This document shows, in pieces, positions 58,341 to 64,000 of a stretch of DNA of 64,000 bases. How positions within the stretch are numbered: the first letter of the stretch is position 1; each line of letters opens with the position of its first letter. Under the pieces are notes generated by a model that worked only from the letters and a program-made list of their open reading frames with translations, had not been told where the DNA came from and ran no database searches. Position numbers and translations under genes: made by a program. Source of the stretch: Tetradesmus obliquus (Eukaryota > Chlorophyta > Chlorophyceae > Sphaeropleales > Scenedesmaceae). Location of the stretch: assembly GCA_030272155.1 (NCBI GenBank), contig CP126195.1, positions 5,749,001 to 5,813,000 of the forward strand. The letters are read 5' to 3'.

Positions 58341-61300
58341 TTAGAATCCTGCTGGGGGGTAGCACGCCTTGTAAGCCGGAAAAGCGAGAGACGCCTTGCA
58401 GCCCCAGCCTTTTGCGCAGTGCGAGTCCTGGGTGCAGTAGCAGTCCTTGGCTGGCTCGCAGCCATCATAATATTTGGGTGTGGCTGCTGTTTTGATGCGC
58501 CTGAAAAGAGGGGGTTCAAATGTGCGCTGGGGGTCCACCTCCCTCTGGAGTTTGCCAAACTCACGCAGCTGGTCTCGGATGTTGCGCCTGTAGACGCACC
58601 GAGGGTTTAGGAAAGCGCGGTCGTGGTTCTTGCCCATGTGCAGCAGGGCTTTGTACCTGCAGGAAACCACAACCAAGAGAGCGTAGGGGGGTGGAGCATC
58701 AGGCTAATTGTAGCAATTTGTTCATCTTGAAGTCCAGCTCATCAGTCATGGTGTAGAGGGTGGGAAAGCCGCTGCGTTAGCAGAGATAAAATGAGTGGCC
58801 ACCGTCCTGCACTGGCAGTACTGTATTGCTGTGACGTGGGGGGCGTTTTGTGAGTTGCACGCAAAATCCACGAGAACGAGCATGGCAGGGCAATTGCCTC
58901 TGTGTACTGCAGCTGCTGCCTGCCTGCCACGCTGCTGTTGCAGCTCCCCCCAGAGGAGAGGCTTTTGATGGTGTGCTCAAGCGGCTACGCCACATCCACA
59001 ACAAGTGGTTAACAGGTATGCTGCATGCAGCTGTAAAGATGGACAGTCTAGCATGAAACAGGTGGACAGTCTAGCATGCAGCTGGGCTGCAGCTCACCTA
59101 CACAAGAGGCACTGTTCCAGTATGGTAGTTGCGAGGTGCTTGTGCCAGTAACAGGCTCATCAGTTCAACAAAAAATGGTTGGGATTAAAGCAACCCACCA
59201 CAAAAGCTCACTTGCACACGAGGTGCTGCTCCATATTGGTGGTCACAAAGTTACTTACCTGGGTGTTAAACAACAGCTGGGTGTAAAAGAAAGTAACATT
59301 CCCAATGCTGCAGCTCACTTGCAGATGAGGCGCTGCTCCATGATGGTTGTGATGAAGTAGTTGCGGTTGGGGTAGGGCGTCTCCGGAGTGATCGGCAGCT
59401 CGAAGTTCTCCATTCCAATCCACACCACATCACTCTTTCCGCTCAGCCCCAGCACTGTGTCTGACTTCTTTGACCACCTGCGTGCACAGATCCAATGATT
59501 GACAGCAGCAGGGTTCATCCGTTCAGCCCCAGCACTGTGTTATACTTCTTTGACCACCTGCATGACTACCTCCAGTGATCGACAGTAGCAGGGTTTATGG
59601 GCAGCGCTTCAATAAGGAGAGTGGGCAGTTTCCTGTTGCCACAGAAGTAGGGCTTCAACGCATGAACCTTAGCAGCGTGCCACTGTCGATTGTTCTGTAC
59701 AGCTGGTGTTTACGCTGATGCGGCAGCAGTGCAGAGCTCCCCGCATCTGCAAATGACACCACGGGTGTGTACAATCTAATGGAAGTCAAAAAGAACCAGA
59801 CTTCGGGTGGAGCTCCACAATGCAAGGTAATGTTTGCATGCTGCATTCCACCCTCCCGGAGAGCACTCGAGCGCAGCATCCACACATGACAGTCAGGTGA
59901 AGAGTCTCTTAACCTGGTCCGGGGCCAGCAGCTAGCTGCTAGCAGCAGCACAGCTGCAGCCTGGAGCAAAGCACCTGACGAGCATGCCTGCGCCCAGGGG
60001 AGTGCGAGCAGGCCGCACCTGACGAGCACGCCTGAGCCCAGGGGAATCATCGGCTTCACTCCTGGTGCATTCATCACTGACTCTGCCAAGTCCAGTGCCA
60101 CCAGCCGGCGGTAATCTACGTGCACACATGGCATCAGCATTGCAGCAGCACAGTAACAAAGGATAGTTGCATGTCGGTCGTGGCACAATTCTTGGATGGA
60201 TCCAAACTAAAAGAAATATCTGCCCCGCAAGTTCTGTGGGATTGAGCCACAAGAGGGTGAGCGAATGCTCTGAGGCCAGAATTGCAGCCTGGCACATCTT
60301 GCGTTCAACCTCTGCAATATTTCTGACTAGCAGCTTGGCTTCATCTGGCATGTTGTTGTTGCAGCTGCGAGTCATAGATTGCAGCAGGTTGTGCTGCATG
60401 CTACATGTTGCCCGTTGGCCGCTGCATTGTTCCAGCAGCTGCCTTCATCAGGTCTTGCATGCATGCTACATTGCAGCCAGCATCATTGCTGCAGTCATGC
60501 ATCACGTGTAACAATGCCCCAATGTGTTGCACACCTGCAATTGCTGCTTCCAAAGACTTGCCATCATCAGGCAGGGCTACCTCTGCAAGCAGCAAGCAGA
60601 GCACAGCCAGCAGCAGCAGCAGCAGCAAAAATGAGGGACCTCCACTTCCTGAGTAGATGAAGGGGTTGGCTACATCAAGGGGTTTGCAGGCGCTGCAAGA
60701 AGGAGGGTGTCTCTGGGATGCCGCTGCATAGCTGTACATGCAATCAACTTGCAGGACCGTGCAGGACCACACATACAACCTGCAGGAACTCGTTGACATG
60801 ACATGTTGCAGCTGCAGACGCGCACGCTAAGCCGCAATTTGGCACGCAGCATCGGGAGCCTTTTCAAACAATCAACTATCATACTTAGGCCACCAGTCTT
60901 CACGCAGCTTGAAGCGCAACAAGCTGCTATTCAGTGTTTCTGCGTATTCTATGTGGGTAAAAGCCTGAGCAGCAGCGGGCAGCAGGCTTACCAACATCGC
61001 TGAATGTCAAGCTGGGGACTCCAGCTTTGGGTGACGGCGCGTAGAAGCACTGCACGGCACCAACGAAACAGCAGCAGCAGCAGCACAAAGGCATCAACAG
61101 CAGGTGGCCTGCAAGGCAAAATCTAGGGGAGTGCAGCATCCTGCATGTTGCGGGCCTAGCAGTCACAACAGGTCTGCATTGTTAGTAATAGTCGAGGTGT
61201 TTCTCACACTGCCTGCAGTGTCTGCAGCAGCCCCGCACGGTGCCTCTTCGCATATTAGGCACGACTAAGTCACAACGAGACGCCCACGGCTATGGATGAG

Positions 61301-63983
61301 CTGCAGAGGGGTCCCATGCTGCTGCTACAACAGGCAAACACAACGAAGGAAATACCACCGAAACATCACAAAACATGTACATTTGGATGCTGCAATGACC
61401 TGCTTGCATGCAGCCGATGCAAATCTTGCCAGCACACAGCGGACCCAACTTTCAGTTTCCAGCAGCAGTTTCCAGCGTGCACGCAGCGTGTGCAGCTTAC
61501 TTGCCAACTGCAATCTCACCATCAACAAACTGCACCCCTTCGCAGCATCCATCCTGCCAGCACGCCTGTGGGCTTGCCACTTGCCGTTCCGACACCCAGC
61601 TTTGTGTGCCGCCGCCACATTGCAGTGCAGCCACCCACCACATAGTTAGGCACCAGGGGGTTATCTGGTGTCAGGGAGCAGGGGTAGCTCATGGACGGCA
61701 GACTGTCTATACCTACACGGTTTCTTGCAGTGCAGGGTAGCAACTCACCACATAGTTGGGAACCAAGGGGTTGTCTGGTGTCAGCGAGCAAGGGTAGCTC
61801 ATGGACAGGAGATTGGTGCGCCCCACACAGGGTGCCTTGGCCTCAGGGTCTGGCTTTGCAGGGTCTAGGCGGCGGGGTTCAAGGTTTTTGGTGACGTAGG
61901 CTGCCCATACAGGGAAGGTGGTGGCCTCCGCCAAATCGGCCATCTGCAGAAGCAGCGTGGGGGGCACGGCAGCGCATAGATCAGTGGAGGGTTGGGCGCA
62001 AGGGGAGTGTCCTGTTTCACAGACAGCAGCAGCAGCAGCAGCAGCAGCAGGGCGAGAGACATGGGCTGAGGCAGGATGCAGACGCCACCCTGCTATGCGC
62101 AGCATGTCCTATGTTATATCAAGCGCGCTGATTGTGCAGCAAACTCGTCCCAGCTCGCTGCTGCGTGCATTTGCAAACAGCACTGCTGCAGCGTCCAGCT
62201 GCCTCATCAACAACGAAACACCACAAACCAACATGCGTCCCTGCTCAACAGCAGTCGTCAGAAGTGCTGCCTGCCTAACCCCATCCCTGCCATACATCCC
62301 ACCTTCTGATTCACTGTGGTAGCAGATCCAGGGAACTTTGCGGTCAGGCCTCCTGGCCCGTTGTGCAGCGTCAGCGCTGTCGCAACATCTGTGTAATTGT
62401 CGACGCTGAGGCCAGCTGTGAGCACTTGGAAGGGGCCTGTGATGCCCCCATCTGGAACAGGAGGAAAGGCTCCCCCTGCTGGCTTCACTGGGGTTGTGTA
62501 GGGCTTGGTGCGGCCCACCACAGCACCAACCAGCCTCACGTCAGCCCTCCAGAAAACAAAGAGCGAGTCAACAGTCTGCAGACGCCAGCGCCGGCAGCAG
62601 CAGCAGCACAATTGCAGCAGCAGGACGACTACCAGGGCGACATAATGACACTCAATTACGTGATTGTGCCGCAATGACGACATACGCTGTTAGTGTGGTG
62701 CAGCAACGCAGGCCTGGCAGTGCCCGCCATGCAACAGCACACGGCCTGGCAGTGCCCACCATGCAACAGCACACGACCTGGCAGTGCCCGCCATGCAACA
62801 GCACTCGGCCTGGCAGTGCCCGCCATGCAACAGCACACGGCCTGGCAGTGCCCGCCACGGAACAGCACTCGGCCTGGCAGTGCCCGCCATGCAACAGCAC
62901 TCGGCCTGGCAGTGCCCGCCATGCAACAGCACTCGGCCTGGCAGTGCCAGCCATGCAACAGCACTCGGCCTGGCAGTGCCCGCCATGCAACAGCACTCGG
63001 CCTGGCAGTGCCCGCCACGCAACAGCACTCGGCCTGGCAGTGCCCGCCATACGACAGCAGCAGCAGCAGCAGCACAGCAGCGGGTGTTTACGAACGCCAA
63101 CCCACCTTATCAGCGCGCAAAGCGTTGATGATTTTTGTGATGTTCCTGTCATTGTAGAAGGTTTGAACCTGGACCTCGGTCTTGCTGTTTGGCTGTGTCT
63201 CCATTGTGAACTCAGTCACAATTCCCAGCATGCCCATGCCTCCTGCAAGGCCCCTGAAGATGGGGTCGCTCCTGCAAGCCGTCAACACTGCCCCAGATGC
63301 ATTGACGTACTTCACACACTTCACTTGGTCGATCTGCGGTGCCACAAGAACCATCAGCAGCAGCAGTAACAGTAGCTTTGGAGTGTTAGCGCAGCAGCAA
63401 CAGTGGTGGCGTATGCCTTGGATCATATGCAGAGCTGCACTGTGGTTGCAGGCAGGCAGACATTGCTAAACAAGCTTGGTACTTGCAGGGTGGTGCTCAG
63501 GCGCTCTGCAGAACAGGGAGAGGGGTTGCACATATGCGTTCATGTGGCGTACGCCACAAGACGCCTTGAAGGACGCGCATACATCACAACACAAACGCCT
63601 TGTGTCACTCACCAGCAGGCCCCCTGTGAGTAAGCTTGAGGAACATTGTGCTCAACAGAGACCACCACTACATACACCTTAGCTCAACTCAACTCACCAG
63701 CAGGCCTCCAGTGAGTAAGCTCGAGCCGTGGCCACCCACACTGAACACTCCGCCTACAGTGAGCGCGTCGTGAAAAGGCCATGACAAGCTGACCAGGGTT
63801 CGATTCCCGGCCTCGTAGATGTTTGCAAGTGTGTACAGGTCCATGGATGCGCCCACTGTGATGAGGCCTGTGGTAGGGTTCAAGGGAGCTAGAACCTGCT
63901 TCATATCAAGCACGATGGTTGCTTGAGGTGCGCCGGTGCCGTTTAAAGAAGCACAGAAGAAGGAGCTTGGCGAGTGGGGCAAG
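58341..63983 (-). CDS. FAD-linked aldonolactone oxidase (gulonolactone oxidase-like), 5' end beyond window
   Basis: Flavoprotein of the VAO/PCMH family, probably oxidising a sugar lactone. Visible exons: 63983-63698, 63333-63106, 62575-62303, 61943-61749, 61049-60992, 60115-60019, 59477-59319, 58656-58341; phases agree, 536 residues. The FAD-binding part shows TIVLDMKQVLAPLNPTTGLI, TVGASMDLYTLANIYEAGN, TVGGVFSVGGHGSSLLTGGL and LAGGMGMLGIVTEFTMETQP. The C-terminal part has DYRRLVALDLAE, WIGMENFELPITPETPYPNR, then the HMGKNHDR motif, comparable to the HWGKN motif of gulonolactone and arabinonolactone oxidases, and FGKLQREVDPQRTFEPPLF. An unusual Cys-rich tail follows (CEPAKDCYCTQDSHC, KACYPPAGF). 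The N-terminal start of the FAD domain lies past the right edge. The substrate is inferred only from family resemblance. Confidence 0.86.
59090..59262 (-). repeat. Two copies of the exon-59319 donor edge
   Basis: Segments at about 59093-59135 and 59208-59250 resemble 59312-59360 (coding FITTIMEQRLICK plus donor) and lie in the downstream intron. The nearer copy is better conserved. Confidence 0.75.
59519..59570 (-). repeat. Copy of the exon-59477 acceptor edge
   Basis: Plus-strand text ttcagccccagcactgtgtt and cttctttgaccacctgc repeats 59441-59480, in the upstream intron. Confidence 0.85.
59965..60000 (-). repeat. Copy of the exon-60019 donor edge
   Basis: gcacctgacgagcatgcctg and cgcccagggg repeat 60015-60045, just beyond the true donor. 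Confidence 0.8.
60155..60265 (-). repeat. Intronic dispersed repeat, copy 4
   Basis: Contains ggatagttgcatgtcggtcg, then tggcacaattcttggatgga, and ends gagccacaagagggtgagcg. The ends match the copies near 26.1 and 36.9 kb, with a roughly 40-base extra middle. It lies in the oxidase intron before the exon starting at 60115. Confidence 0.55.
61636..61703 (-). repeat. Copy of the exon-61749 donor edge
   Basis: The segment repeats 61745-61812 (coding SMSYPCSLTPDNPLVPNYV plus donor) with a few changes, in the downstream intron. Confidence 0.9.
62711..63058. repeat. 32-bp minisatellite, about 11 copies
   Basis: Unit beginning ggcctggcagtgcccgccat with small variants, in the oxidase intron between exons 63333-63106 and 62575-62303. 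It is followed by a short CAG run. Open frames through it are repeat artefacts. Confidence 0.95.
63606..63655 (-). repeat. Copy of the exon-63698 donor edge
   Basis: cactcaccagcaggccccct followed by gtgagtaagcttgag repeats 63693-63726, in the downstream intron. Confidence 0.85.
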
Positions 63984-64000
63984 CTGCAGCAGCAGAAACA

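Noticed and set aside
63785-63815. tRNA-like B box (ggttcgattcccggcc)
   Set aside because: No matching A box, acceptor stem or anticodon arm; it lies inside a conserved oxidase exon.

Overview
This is nuclear DNA from a green alga, most likely a chlorophycean of the Scenedesmus/Chlamydomonas kind. The genes are intron-rich with GT-AG splicing, donors mostly GTGAG or GTGCG and acceptors mostly CTGCAG. CTG/CAG triplet tracts are everywhere. The gene set fits a photosynthetic eukaryote: a plastid Ycf45/SPD1-type ATPase, a plant-type PyrR-NADAR riboflavin enzyme, extracellular-matrix-like glycoproteins, cystinosin and an SR splicing factor. The exact genus cannot be fixed by eye.

Layout. (1) 1-6811, minus: SPD1/Ycf45-like P-loop ATPase, 3' end outside the window. 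(2) 7458-14424, plus: GDA1/CD39 apyrase with two membrane anchors, divergent from (1). (3) about 15757-22350, possibly to about 24.6 kb, plus: secreted Cys-rich/sushi/NIDO protein whose exon phases repeatedly fail to match. (4) 25833-37352, minus: an unrecognised secreted protein of 1752 residues with about 20 Cys modules, convergent with (3). (5) 39564-44123, minus: PyrR reductase with a degenerate deaminase domain and a C-terminal NADAR domain. (6) 45012-51103, plus: SR-type splicing factor with a filamin repeat and an RRM, divergent from (5). (7) 53068-54956, minus: cystinosin. (8) 58341-63983 and beyond, minus: FAD-linked aldonolactone oxidase, 5' end outside the window. Between (7) and (8) lie a MITE-like hairpin, a poly-C tract and a 20-bp minisatellite. 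For every gene except (3), the exon chain was joined by hand and all codon phases agree, which strongly supports the models.

The standout feature is the introns. Most introns of six of the eight genes carry one to five extra copies of the neighbouring exon's edge, complete with its splice site. Copies of an exon's 5' edge lie in the intron before it, and copies of its 3' edge lie in the intron after it. Pure CTG tracts on the coding strand often run straight into the acceptor. A short dispersed repeat recurs in four introns, always in the same orientation relative to the host gene, and may be an introner-like element. Together these suggest introns that grew by repeated tandem duplication across AG|GT boundaries.
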